Of a stretch of 13,198 bases of DNA, positions 1 to 6,617 are shown one piece after another; the first letter of the stretch is position 1, and each line of letters begins with the position of its first letter. The DNA lies in the NCBI GenBank assembly GCA_023443985.1, contig JAEZSJ010000395.1:1-13198 (forward strand). Reading direction: 5' to 3'. The notes beneath the pieces are model-generated. The model ran no database searches and had not been told where the DNA came from. It saw nothing but the letters and a program-made list of their open reading frames with translations. A program made the position numbers and the translations under genes. Source of the DNA: Verrucomicrobiota bacterium. Lineage in GTDB: Bacteria > Verrucomicrobiota > Verrucomicrobiia > Opitutales > Opitutaceae.

Positions 1-624
1 GCGCTCGCCCGCGGTGGCCCCCGCGGCGGCGAGGTGGTTGTCCTTCAACATCACGCGGTCGAAGAGGCCGAGGCGGTGGTTGCACGAGCCGCCGCAGGCG
101 ACGGCGTATTTTTCGAGCATGCGCCAGCCCGGTGTGGTCTTGCGCGTATCGAGGAGCCGGGTCCGGCTGGCGCCGAGCGCGTCGACATGGCGGCGCGTGG
201 TCGTAGCGATGCCGGAGAGGCGCTGCAGGAAGTTCAGGAGCGGGCGTTCGGCCGGGAGGAGCACGCGGGACGGGCCGCTGATCGTGGCCACCACGGTGCC
301 CGCCGGCACGCGCGCGCCGTCGCGGACCCGCGGCTTCACGGTGCAGCCGCGGCCGTAGGCGGCGAGCACGAGCGGGATCAGGCCGAGGCCGCAGACGACG
401 AGTTCCTCGCGGGCGACCAGATCGGCGGTCCCGCGTCCGGCAAGGCGCTGGCCGAGGGTGGTGACGTCGCCGGTGTGCCGCGGTGCGCGGCGCAGTCCCG
501 CGGGGGCGAGGTCCTCGCGGCGGGCGAGGGCCACGAGCCGGCGCAGGTAGACCGGGTCGAGGTCGGCCCAGCGCAGGCGGCGGTGAAGATGCGTGACGAG
601 TTGCTGGCGGCTGAGGCGTGGCAT
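1..624 (-). CDS. nadC: Nicotinate-nucleotide pyrophosphorylase (carboxylating), 3' end cut by window
   Basis: Quinolinate phosphoribosyltransferase makes nicotinate mononucleotide from quinolinate and PRPP in the cytosol, the step of de novo NAD synthesis after NadA/NadB. 208 residues are visible and the frame is still open at base 1; the family is about 280-300 residues, so the last third is missing. Recognisable family stretches are NFLQRLSGIAT (131-141), DTRKTTPG (159-166), the EKYAVACGG segment (171-179), NHRLGLFDRVMLKDNH (182-197). The Arg-Lys of RKTTPG, the His-Arg of NHR and the Lys of LKDNH are the usual substrate-binding positions. The start at 624 (MPRLSRQQ) lies about as far upstream of the core as in other NadC proteins. 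No Shine-Dalgarno sequence precedes it and the frame stays open a little further up, so the exact start is unproven. Family call is secure. Confidence 0.93.
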   Translation of the reverse strand, partial: MPRLSRQQLVTHLHRRLRWADLDPVYLRRLVALARREDLAPAGLRRAPRHTGDVTTLGQRLAGRGTADLVAREELVVCGLGLIPLVLAAYGRGCTVKPRVRDGARVPAGTVVATISGPSRVLLPAERPLLNFLQRLSGIATTTRRHVDALGASRTRLLDTRKTTPGWRMLEKYAVACGGSCNHRLGLFDRVMLKDNHLAAAGATAGER

Positions 625-755
625 CGGGAGGCGAACCGTGGCGGCGGGGTGCGGGGCAGGCAAAGGGAAATCGGCCCGGAGAGCGCTGCGGCCGCCGCAT
701 GGGCCGACGGGGTGGTTTCCCCAAAATGGCGCCAGCCGGTCAAGCCGGCGCGGGC

Positions 756-788
756 GGATCCGATGTGCGGAAGCGATGGATCCGATGT
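756..788. repeat. 11-bp direct repeat spaced 22 bp
   Basis: GGATCCGATGT occurs at 756-766 and again at 778-788, a centre-to-centre spacing of 22 bp, close to two helical turns. It spans the proposed start region of the small ORF at 776. It could be an operator for a dimeric regulator or a small local duplication; nothing else in the sequence decides. Confidence 0.4.
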
Positions 789-967
789 CGTCCCTCCACC
801 TGCGCGAGGCGGTCGTCTCGCCGATCTCCGATGGACATTTCCGCCTGCTGAGCGCGAACGATGCCCATCTGCTTACCCCTATCGTGTTCAACAATCGGAA
901 GGCCGCCCGCAACTGGGCGCTCGGGAAAGGATATCAGGTGCGCCTCGACGCGCATTCACAGCGTTGA
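776..967 (+). CDS. Small hypothetical protein, 63 residues
   Basis: I do not recognise a family. The frame begins ATGGATCCGATG and ends TGA at 965-967; a second in-frame ATG at 785 would give 60 residues. It reads like a real protein and not a high-GC shadow: Ile, Phe, Asn, Gln and Lys are present, while third codon positions are still mostly G or C. The C-terminal half (around NNRKAARNWALGKGYQVRL) is basic and probably helical. No signal peptide or membrane helix is visible. A weak GGAAG lies just upstream of the ATG. It is divergent from nadC and followed by a non-coding stretch. An antisense frame at 740-955 exists but has a poorer composition. It could also be a chance ORF. Confidence 0.45.
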   Translation: MDPMSSLHLREAVVSPISDGHFRLLSANDAHLLTPIVFNNRKAARNWALGKGYQVRLDAHSQR

Positions 968-1125
968 CGCAGGCGGCTTTGTACGGAACGGGTTAATACG
1001 GCTCCGGCGTACGGCGCGGAAGAGGGCGGCAACCCCGTGCGCGGCGCATGCCCGCGCGAGGCCGGGTCGGCTGCCCTGCGGTGCGGGTGCCGGTGGGGCC
1101 CGTCGGGGAGCGGCGGGGCGCTCGG

Positions 1126-1169
1126 GCGCAAACGCGGCCGCGGGGTCCGTGGCGGACAGGCGTTTGCGC
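1126..1169. repeat. Nested inverted repeat in the 968-1252 intergenic region
   Basis: GCGCAAACGC (1126-1135) is the perfect reverse complement of GCGTTTGCGC (1160-1169), with a 24-base spacer. Inside the spacer a second perfect arm pair, GTCCG (1145-1149) and CGGAC (1153-1157), closes on a TGG loop. The result is a two-level hairpin in the middle of 285 bases where I find no convincing gene. It has no T-run, so a simple intrinsic terminator is unlikely. Options are a structured RNA, a dispersed palindromic repeat, or a protein-binding or bidirectional transcription-end element between the convergent 776-967 ORF and the CheX-like gene. Confidence 0.6.
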
Positions 1170-1235
1170 GCCGGACGGGTCGCTGGGACCGATGCAACGG
1201 GAGGCGCTCCGGCCGACTATGGGCGCGTGAGCGGA

Positions 1236-1254
1236 GACCGCGTGGCGCGCGGTC
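1236..1254 (-). terminator. Hairpin overlapping the stop of the CheX-like gene
   Basis: GACCGCG (1236-1242) pairs with CGCGGTC (1248-1254) around a 5-base loop. On the minus strand the hairpin starts inside the TGA stop codon of the CheX-like gene. There is no downstream T-run, so it may be a weak terminator or an mRNA 3'-end stabiliser. Confidence 0.3.
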
Positions 1255-1789
1255 AGGAACCGTTGTCTTCCTGAATGAAGAGATCGGCGATGAGCGGCCG
1301 GCCCTTGACCTCGAAGTCGAAGGTCCAGCGTTGGGCGTTGGCGACGGTCTCGACCTGCAGCTGGGAGCCGCGCAACACGGTCGGCAGCGTGACCTTGCAC
1401 TGGAAGCCGAGGTCGCAGATGCCGTTCTTGAAGGTGCCGACGGTCATGTTGGTGATCTCGCCGACGACATCGCGGACGATCTCGTTGCCGTCGGGACCGA
1501 GAAGCTCGGAGGCCGGCATGCCGGTGATGCCGGCGGCGATCTGCGCGGCGAGTTCGATCTCCATGTAGAGGTAGACCATGCCGTTGGCTTCGCCGGTGAA
1601 GCCGACCGATCCCACGATGAGGGGATCGCGCGAGCCCGCCGCGTAGAATGGGGTGCCGGCCGTCTCGGATTTCGAATGCCGCTTGAGGTAGTTGGCGCCC
1701 ATGTGCGCCGTGGTCTGCATGACCTTAAGAACTGCGTTCTCCAGCAGCTTCGTAATGGTCTCGATGTCAGGGAAGGTGGTTTCAGGCAT
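1253..1789 (-). CDS. CheX-like chemotaxis phosphatase-fold protein
   Basis: A 178-residue protein with the CheX/CheC-type phosphatase pattern. The stretch DVVGEITNMTVG (107-118) carries Glu111 and Asn114, the E-x-x-N pair that in CheX family members positions water to dephosphorylate CheY-P. The flanks also fit: a predicted N-terminal helix (around 10-35), the strands VGSVGF and GMVYLYMEI (59-78) before the active helix, and an alternating hydrophobic C-terminus (RWTFDFEVKGRPLIADLFI). It is a soluble cytoplasmic protein without signal peptide. I chose the ATG at 1787-1789 because the open frame upstream is low-complexity shadow sequence. No other chemotaxis gene lies in the window, so it is an orphan; it may act on a CheY-like receiver encoded elsewhere, or serve a non-chemotactic two-component system. 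Divergent from pcm. Confidence 0.75.
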   Translation of the reverse strand: MPETTFPDIETITKLLENAVLKVMQTTAHMGANYLKRHSKSETAGTPFYAAGSRDPLIVGSVGFTGEANGMVYLYMEIELAAQIAAGITGMPASELLGPDGNEIVRDVVGEITNMTVGTFKNGICDLGFQCKVTLPTVLRGSQLQVETVANAQRWTFDFEVKGRPLIADLFIQEDNGS

Positions 1790-1977
1790 GGGAACGCCGT
1801 CGCTTCGCGGCCGCCTGGCAGCATTGCTGGGGCGGGTTGCTTGTCCGGGCAGGGTGCCAATCGGACGTTGTGTGCGGGACATAAGTGAAAAGTGCACGGC
1901 TGGTGGAAGCGGTGGCACGGGTGCGGACCGGCCGGTGGCGGAGCGCGGGTGATCGGGTATGTTCGCGGGGCGAGCCC

Positions 1978-2664
1978 ATGGGTTCACCGAACTCCAGTTC
2001 TGCGAGCGCTGGCATCCCGGGGGAGGGGCGCCGGGGGGAGCGCCGGCGGATGGTGGAAACGCAACTGGCGGGACGCGACATCGTCGATCCGCGCGTGCTG
2101 GATGCGATGGCGGCGGTGCCGCGGCACGAGTTCGTGCCGACCGAGGCGGAGAGCGAGGCCTACGACGACTGCCCGCTGCCCATCGGGCACGGCCAGACAA
2201 TCTCCCAGCCCTACATCGTGGCGCTCATGCTCCAGTTGTTGGAGATCCCGGAGGCCGGCCGGGTGCTGGAGATCGGCACAGGTTGCGGGTATGAGGCCGC
2301 GGTCCTGGCGCGGCTCGCGCCGGAGGTGTGCTCGGTGGAGATCGTGGCGGAGTTGGCCCGTGGGGCGGAGACGACGTTGGCCCGGCTGGGCGTGCACAAT
2401 GTTGCGGTGCACGTGGGGGATGGGCGGCGAGGTTGGCCGGAGCGGGCCCCTTTCGACAGGATTGTGGCGGCGGCGGCCGGGCGGGCCGTGCAGCCGGCCT
2501 GGTTGGCCCAGCTTGCACCCGGTGGCCGGTTGGTCGCGCCGCTCGGCAGCCGCGGCGAACAGTGGCTCCACGTCTTCACGAAGGAGGATGGTCGGCTGCG
2601 GGACGAGCCGGTGATCCCGGTGCGGTTTGTGGCTCTGACCGGCGGGGAACCACGGGGGCGGTAG
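1978..2664 (+). CDS. pcm: Protein-L-isoaspartate O-methyltransferase
   Basis: A SAM-dependent methyltransferase that methylates L-isoaspartyl residues in aged proteins so they can revert to normal peptide bonds. Family blocks in order: PRVLDAMAAVPRHEFVP (38-54), LPIGHGQTISQPYIVALM (67-84; the substrate-binding region), the SAM motif I VLEIGTGCGYEAAVLA (96-111), the acidic strand end CSVEIV (118-123), GDGRRGWPERAPFDRI (148-162), and APGGRLVAPLG (180-190). From the ATG at 1978 the protein is 228 residues. An alternative ATG at 2050 has a GGAG nine bases upstream and would give 204 residues, close to the E. coli length of 208. I kept 1978 because basic residues like those just before MVETQL are usually part of the protein in relatives; the low-complexity first 15 residues leave this open. 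Confidence 0.93.
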   Translation: MGSPNSSSASAGIPGEGRRGERRRMVETQLAGRDIVDPRVLDAMAAVPRHEFVPTEAESEAYDDCPLPIGHGQTISQPYIVALMLQLLEIPEAGRVLEIGTGCGYEAAVLARLAPEVCSVEIVAELARGAETTLARLGVHNVAVHVGDGRRGWPERAPFDRIVAAAAGRAVQPAWLAQLAPGGRLVAPLGSRGEQWLHVFTKEDGRLRDEPVIPVRFVALTGGEPRGR

Positions 2665-2665
2665 T

Positions 2666-2680
2666 CGGCCCCGTGGGCCG
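2666..2680. terminator. Hairpin between convergent pcm and exported-protein gene
   Basis: CGGCCC (2666-2671) pairs perfectly with GGGCCG (2675-2680) around a CGT loop, two bases after the pcm stop. The genes on either side converge here, so it may end both transcripts. No T-run follows on either strand, so intrinsic termination is uncertain. Confidence 0.35.
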
Positions 2681-2725
2681 GAGCTCCCGCGACAGGCCCG
2701 GGCCGGCGGGTCCGCGGAGGGAAGC

Positions 2726-3670
2726 CTACGGTTTCTCCGAACGGCCGTTGCGCCAAGGCATGGTGTCGAGCACGTCGCTGCCGAGGTTCCGCGCGGCGCG
2801 GACCCAGTCGAAATCCCACCGGACGCGCGAGGTGACGCGTTGTTCGAACTCGCCCCGGAAGAAGATCGCCTCGTAGCCCGCGCCGACGACCACGCGCCCG
2901 GAGATGAACGGCAGCCAGCGCTCCGGCACCTCGTAGCTGACCGAGGGCAGCACGCTGAAGTATTCGCGACCGCCGCCGTCGAGCGCGGTCGTGCGCACCG
3001 CCGTGGCGAGGGTGTAGTGCCAAGGCGCCCGGTGCAGCACGACGCCGGGGGTGACGATGAGGTTGTCGCGTGAAGGGCGGTAACGCGGGATGCGATCCGG
3101 TGCGGGATCGGAGTCGAAGCATTCGTAGGCGAGGTTCAGGAAGACGCCGAGCCCGCGGGTTCCCGGCAGCTCGCGGGAGAACACGATGTACGGCGTGAAA
3201 CGCGTCGTGCCGATCGTGAGCTTCTCGGGTGCGCCCGGGGCCGGGATGGCGAGCGTCGCGCCGAGGGCCGTGTCCATGATCGGGTCGAGGAGGGAGCGCC
3301 AGCCGATCTTCGTGCCGAGCCGGTACTCCGCCACGCCGAACCCGTCGGCGCCGTGGCCGCCGAAGTTGTCGAGGAACGGCACGACTTCGGCGCTCACCTC
3401 GAAATGCCGGGTGAACGCGTACCGGAACCCGGTCCGGAACCGGATGTGGTCGCGGTGGACGATGTCTCCAAAAAGCGGGTTCAGGGTGAAGCGGAGCGAC
3501 TCGGGCCGGATCAGCTTGGGCAGCTGGAAGTCGAAGAGGCCGCGGAGGATGACGGCATCCTGGTCGTCCACGGTGGCGCCGGGGCGGGCGCGCGGCTCGG
3601 CGGCGAACGCCGCGCCGGCGAGTGCGCCGAGGGCGCACCCGAGGCGGAGTAGTCGGTAGGGCAGGTGCAT
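2726..3670 (-). CDS. Exported hypothetical protein, probably beta-rich / outer-membrane associated
   Basis: 314 residues from the ATG at 3668-3670. The N-terminus is a convincing Sec signal peptide: Arg6 and Arg9, a hydrophobic core (LGCALGALAGA), then Ala-Phe-Ala before AEP, giving cleavage near residue 23. A second ATG 18 bases upstream would add MVPTSP, which weakens the n-region. The mature part is full of short alternating hydrophobic/polar stretches with many Tyr, Phe, Arg and Asp, for example LRFTLNP, HIRFRTGFRYAF and HFEVSAEVVPF, as in outer-membrane beta-barrels. It does not end in the aromatic residue typical of BAM substrates, so barrel insertion is not assured. I recognise no named family. 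It converges with pcm and diverges from the 107-residue gene at 3796. Confidence 0.75.
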   Translation of the reverse strand: MHLPYRLLRLGCALGALAGAAFAAEPRARPGATVDDQDAVILRGLFDFQLPKLIRPESLRFTLNPLFGDIVHRDHIRFRTGFRYAFTRHFEVSAEVVPFLDNFGGHGADGFGVAEYRLGTKIGWRSLLDPIMDTALGATLAIPAPGAPEKLTIGTTRFTPYIVFSRELPGTRGLGVFLNLAYECFDSDPAPDRIPRYRPSRDNLIVTPGVVLHRAPWHYTLATAVRTTALDGGGREYFSVLPSVSYEVPERWLPFISGRVVVGAGYEAIFFRGEFEQRVTSRVRWDFDWVRAARNLGSDVLDTMPWRNGRSEKP

Positions 3671-3704
3671 GGGCGAGGTTGGGACCACGGGGCGTGCGGC
3701 CGGT

Positions 3705-3733
3705 TCAATACTTGCTCACGAAGCTCTCCGCAA
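3705..3733 (-). promoter_or_regulatory. Candidate sigma-70-type promoter for the exported-protein gene
   Basis: On the minus strand TTGCGG (3733-3728) and TATTGA (3710-3705) are separated by exactly 17 bases, giving a leader of about 25-30 bases before the ATG at 3670. Each hexamer matches the consensus at only three positions. This is one of the few less GC-rich spots in the divergent 125-base spacer. Confidence 0.3.
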
Positions 3734-3795
3734 CTTTCCCTCGACTTCGCCCGTGGCATGATTTCAGCATCGGGCCCGGACGTGCAGGACCCCAA

Positions 3796-4119
3796 ATGAA
3801 CGTACTCCCCGAGCTCACCCCCGAGACCTACTCGCTGTTCCAGTTCACCCTCACCACCCGGGATGAAGGGACTGCGGCCCAGAAGTCGCATTGCTGGGGC
3901 GAGAATTTCAGCATCGAGGAGGCCTTCAACGCCGCCAAGGCCCTGGTCACACGGGATTTCGAGGCGATGCGCGCGCTGCTCCGGCAGAAGGGCGAACAGG
4001 AGGGTGCGGCCAACCTGCAGATCAACGACACGGAGTTCGGCTACGACCTGCGGCACAATTTCCTCGTTGTGTCCCGTTATTGGATTCACGCGAAGCCCTC
4101 CCTGCGGAAGAAGGTCTGA
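3796..4119 (+). CDS. Conserved-looking hypothetical protein, 107 residues
   Basis: I do not recognise a family. The start ATG at 3796 is preceded by AGGA at 3786-3789, six bases away, one of the few reasonable ribosome-binding sites here. The protein is soluble with no signal peptide. It seems to have an N-terminal beta segment (YSLFQFTLTTRDEG, 12-25), a central amphipathic helix rich in Ala, Glu and Arg (about 40-68), a beta segment (TEFGYDLRHNFLVVSRYWI, 79-97), and a basic tail (KPSLRKKV). One Cys (33) sits in SHCWGENF. This strand-helix-strand order suggests a small alpha/beta domain. The frame upstream of 3796 is open but looks like shadow sequence. It is followed by the tRNA-Leu gene 107 bases downstream. 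Confidence 0.7.
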   Translation: MNVLPELTPETYSLFQFTLTTRDEGTAAQKSHCWGENFSIEEAFNAAKALVTRDFEAMRALLRQKGEQEGAANLQINDTEFGYDLRHNFLVVSRYWIHAKPSLRKKV

Positions 4120-4226
4120 GCGGGGCAGGGCGGTGTCGGGCGGGCCGCGCGCGGGTGGGAATCATTTCCACGGAAAAAGCGCTTGCGGGTGGTGCGGCCG
4201 CTGTCCAGCGTCCGCGTCTCCCTGAC

Positions 4227-4313
4227 GCCGAGGTGGCGGAATTGGCAGACGCACTAGATTCAGGGTCTAGCGCCCGCAAGGGCGTAGGGGTTCGACTCCC
4301 CTCCTCGGCACCA
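4227..4313 (+). tRNA. tRNA-Leu (anticodon CAG)
   Basis: Full cloverleaf. The acceptor stem GCCGAGG (4227-4233) pairs with CCTCGGC (4303-4309), followed by discriminator A and an encoded CCA (4311-4313). The anticodon stem CTAGA/TCTAG encloses the loop TTCAGGG, so the anticodon CAG (4261-4263) reads CUG. A long variable arm (GCCC-GCAA-GGGC) marks a class II tRNA, and the discriminator A fits leucine. The T arm is AGGGG-TTCGACT-CCCCT. CUG should be a heavily used Leu codon in this GC-rich genome. No convincing -35/-10 pair could be fixed upstream. Confidence 0.97.
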
Positions 4314-4318
4314 ACTTC

Positions 4319-4347
4319 GACCGGCGGCAACGCCGGTCATTTTGTGT
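4319..4347 (+). terminator. Intrinsic terminator of tRNA-Leu
   Basis: GACCGGCG (4319-4326) pairs perfectly with CGCCGGTC (4331-4338) around a GCAA tetraloop, followed by ATTTTGTGT. The 8-bp stem starts six bases after the tRNA CCA end. The T-rich tail is on the plus-strand side only, so it terminates the tRNA and not the convergent UbiB-family gene. Confidence 0.85.
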
Positions 4348-4359
4348 CCGGAGGCCGCG

Positions 4360-6015
4360 CTACTTGTGGCGGCCGTGGCGGAAGATGTCCCAGACGATCC
4401 ACAGCCCGATCACCATGGACAACAGGTAGCCGCTCACGCCGAGCGTCGAGTAGCCGAGCACCGAGGGTTTGGCGCCGGCGTGGATGATGAGCGAGGAGCC
4501 GACGATGAGGGCGCCGACGATGATCGCGAGGGTGAGGCGGCTGGCGGCCTTGTTGATCGCGTCGTCGAGATCCTCGAGGCCGCGGTGCTGGAAGTTGATG
4601 GTGAGATCGTCCTGGCTGACGCGTTGGGCGAGCCGGTGGAGATCGACCGGAAGATCGCCGAGGCGGGTCATGGCGCCCGCGAGGCCACGGCGGAGCTGCC
4701 GGGCGATGGTGCGCGGGCTGAAACGTTCGCGGTGGATGTCGCGGAGCACGGGCTCGGCGGCGTCGCGCAGGTCGAAGGTGGGGTCCATCGAACGGGCGGC
4801 CTCCTCGATCGAGAGCACGGCCTTCGCCATGAGCGAGTAGTCCTGCGCGACGTTGATGCCGTGCCGGCCGAAGATGTTCAGGAGCGAGAGTATGATCCGG
4901 CCGATCTCCTGGTGGCCGATGGCGTAGTTGAGGTTGTCCCGCAGGGCGAAGGTGACCTCCTTCTCCATTGCGCGGAAATCGGGCCGGCGGTGGGGGGCGG
5001 CGAGCACGGAGGCGGCGTTGACGATGCGCTCGGCGTCGAGCGCGGAGGCGGCCTCGAAGAGCTCGGCGAGAAAGTGCCGCATGCGGCGGGTGAGCTGGCC
5101 GACCTGGCCCCAGTCGAGCGCGCAGATCCGGCCGTCGGTGGTGACGAGGAGGTTGCCGGCGTGCGGGTCGGCGTGGAAGAAGCCGGCGGCGAGGACCTGG
5201 TGGAAGAGCGAGCGCGCGCCGTCGACGGCGAGGCGGTGGGCTTGTTCGGGCGGGAGCGTCGTGCGATCGAGCCGCACGCCGTCGACAAAGTCCATCACCA
5301 GCACCCGTTCGCGCGTGTAGGCCTCGTGCACCTCGGGGCCGAAGACCGTCGCGGCGAAGGGATTGGTGGCGTTGAAGTAGCGGAGATTCTTGGACTCGTT
5401 GCGGAAATCGAGCTCGCGGGCGAAGGCCACGCGGATCTCGGCGACCACGGTGGGGAGGTTGTATGGGGCGAGCGCGGCCACGCGGGCGTGCAGTTGGGCG
5501 GCGAAGAAGGAGATGAGGTCGAGGTCCGCGTCGACGAGTTTGCGGAGGTTCGGCCGCTGCAGTTTGACGGCGACGACGCGGCCGTTGGCGGCCAGGCGGG
5601 CGCGGTAGACCTGCGCGAGGGAGGCGGAGGCGATCGGGGTCTCGTCGAACTCGGAGAAGATGGTCTCGAACGCCTCGCCCAGCTCCTCGACGAGCACGGG
5701 GCGCATCTCGGAGAACGGGAGCGGTTTGACGGCGTCCTGCAGTTTGCGCAGCTCGAGCACGAGCGGCTCGGGGATCGCATCCGGGCGCATGCTCAGGAGC
5801 TGGCCGGTCTTCACGAAGGTGGGGCCGAGCTCCTCCGCCGCCAGCCGCAGCCGTTCCCAGACACTCAGCCGCTGCCGCGGCTGCGGGATGATGCGCTGGA
5901 GGAAACCGGGTGGCGGGTTGATCTGCTGGAAGACCTCTGCGAAGCCGTGTCGGGCGAACACGGCGGCGATCTCCTTCGCGCGGACGGCGTTGGTGAGGAT
6001 ATCGAAGGGAGACAT
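4360..6015 (-). CDS. AarF/ABC1/UbiB-family atypical kinase, membrane anchored
   Basis: 551 residues, the usual UbiB size (about 546). UbiB/COQ8 proteins are atypical kinase-fold ATPases that support ubiquinone or menaquinone biosynthesis at the membrane. Family signatures: the KxGQ motif in FVKTGQLLSMRPD (67-79), the Ala-rich loop ASASLAQVYRA (129-139) that replaces the Gly-rich loop, Lys151 in VAVKLQRP, the ExD motif Glu201-x-Asp203, the catalytic-loop equivalent FFHADPHAGNLL (279-290), and DWG at 301-303 as metal-binding motif. Two C-terminal hydrophobic segments (about 493-512 and 524-545) fit the UbiB membrane anchor. I chose the ATG at 6013-6015 (MSPFDILTN); the open frame to 6123 would add a Pro/Ala-rich stretch not typical of the family. 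The phasin-like gene is 159 bases upstream on the same strand. Whether it is the true UbiB or a paralogue of lipid metabolism cannot be told. Confidence 0.92.
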   Translation of the reverse strand: MSPFDILTNAVRAKEIAAVFARHGFAEVFQQINPPPGFLQRIIPQPRQRLSVWERLRLAAEELGPTFVKTGQLLSMRPDAIPEPLVLELRKLQDAVKPLPFSEMRPVLVEELGEAFETIFSEFDETPIASASLAQVYRARLAANGRVVAVKLQRPNLRKLVDADLDLISFFAAQLHARVAALAPYNLPTVVAEIRVAFARELDFRNESKNLRYFNATNPFAATVFGPEVHEAYTRERVLVMDFVDGVRLDRTTLPPEQAHRLAVDGARSLFHQVLAAGFFHADPHAGNLLVTTDGRICALDWGQVGQLTRRMRHFLAELFEAASALDAERIVNAASVLAAPHRRPDFRAMEKEVTFALRDNLNYAIGHQEIGRIILSLLNIFGRHGINVAQDYSLMAKAVLSIEEAARSMDPTFDLRDAAEPVLRDIHRERFSPRTIARQLRRGLAGAMTRLGDLPVDLHRLAQRVSQDDLTINFQHRGLEDLDDAINKAASRLTLAIIVGALIVGSSLIIHAGAKPSVLGYSTLGVSGYLLSMVIGLWIVWDIFRHGRHK

Positions 6016-6174
6016 GCCGGAGTGCGGGGCGGGTGTGCCGTCGTCGGCACGGGTGGCGGCCTCGGGGGCGCGCAGAGCGGGACGGAAAGGATGGCCGGGC
6101 CACGGCGAAGGCGCCGCGGCCAAGGGCGAAGCCCCCGCCGGGGCGGGCGTGGCCGAAGGGGGCGCGGAGGCGAC

Positions 6175-6492
6175 TCAGTTGGTCGGGAGCTTGAACGACG
6201 CCTCGACCTTCTCCTCGAGGAGTTGGATACGACGTTCGAGCTGGGCGACCTCGGTCTGGCGGGCGTAGCCGGCCTTGTCGAGGAGCTCGCGGATGCGCTC
6301 GGCCAGATCCTTGCTGGTCGTCTCCCATTCCTTGCGGCCTTCGTCGGCCAGTTTCGCGGCGAGCCCCTTGGCCTCGTCGGTGGAGACCTTGCCCTGCTTC
6401 ACGAGGTCCTGCATCACGGACTCGATCTTTTCCTTGGTGAGGACGGTGGCGCCGATGCCGGCGAGGACGGTTTTCTTGATGAGATCGATCAT
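6175..6492 (-). CDS. Phasin-like small helical protein (COG3937-type)
   Basis: 105 residues, almost entirely helical and highly charged. The order matches phasin-like 'PHA synthesis regulator' proteins: a hydrophobic N-terminal helix (MIDLIKKTVLAGIGATVLTK, 1-20), a helix-turn-helix with the turn GKVSTDEAK (34-42), and a C-terminal coiled coil (about 78-98) with heptad-like Leu/Val spacing in QLERRIQLLEEKVEASF. Such proteins associate with polyhydroxyalkanoate granules or membranes; granule binding here is inference, and no PHA synthase is in the window. ATG at 6490-6492; the frame extends upstream but reads as shadow sequence. It is co-directional with the UbiB-family gene, probably in one operon, and divergent from the membrane protein at 6705. 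Confidence 0.7.
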   Translation of the reverse strand: MIDLIKKTVLAGIGATVLTKEKIESVMQDLVKQGKVSTDEAKGLAAKLADEGRKEWETTSKDLAERIRELLDKAGYARQTEVAQLERRIQLLEEKVEASFKLPTN

Positions 6493-6617
6493 GGCGACGT
6501 CACGGTATCGTGGGGTGGGGAGGCAGCAAACGCAAAGCGGCCGGAGCACATCGGGGAAGCGCCGGGTCCTGTGACCGGAATCCCATGTCGCGCGGAACGG
6601 AGGCGTCCCGCCGCCGG

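Noticed and set aside
709..722. GGGG...CCCC hairpin upstream of the small ORF
   Set aside because: Only a four-base stem in GC-rich DNA; too likely by chance.
34..996. 320-codon plus-strand frame over nadC
   Set aside because: It is antisense to a clear NadC coding frame, is dominated by Ala, Gly, Arg and Glu, and matches no family pattern; long antisense frames are expected at this GC content.
2211..3638. 475-codon minus-strand frame over the exported protein and pcm
   Set aside because: Arg/Pro/His-rich out-of-frame sequence; the neighbouring frame encodes a signal peptide and a consistent protein.
4159..4211. Possible tRNA-Leu promoter (TTGCGG at 4183-4188)
   Set aside because: No acceptable -10 hexamer lies 16-18 bases downstream; the candidate CAGCGT is too weak to list.
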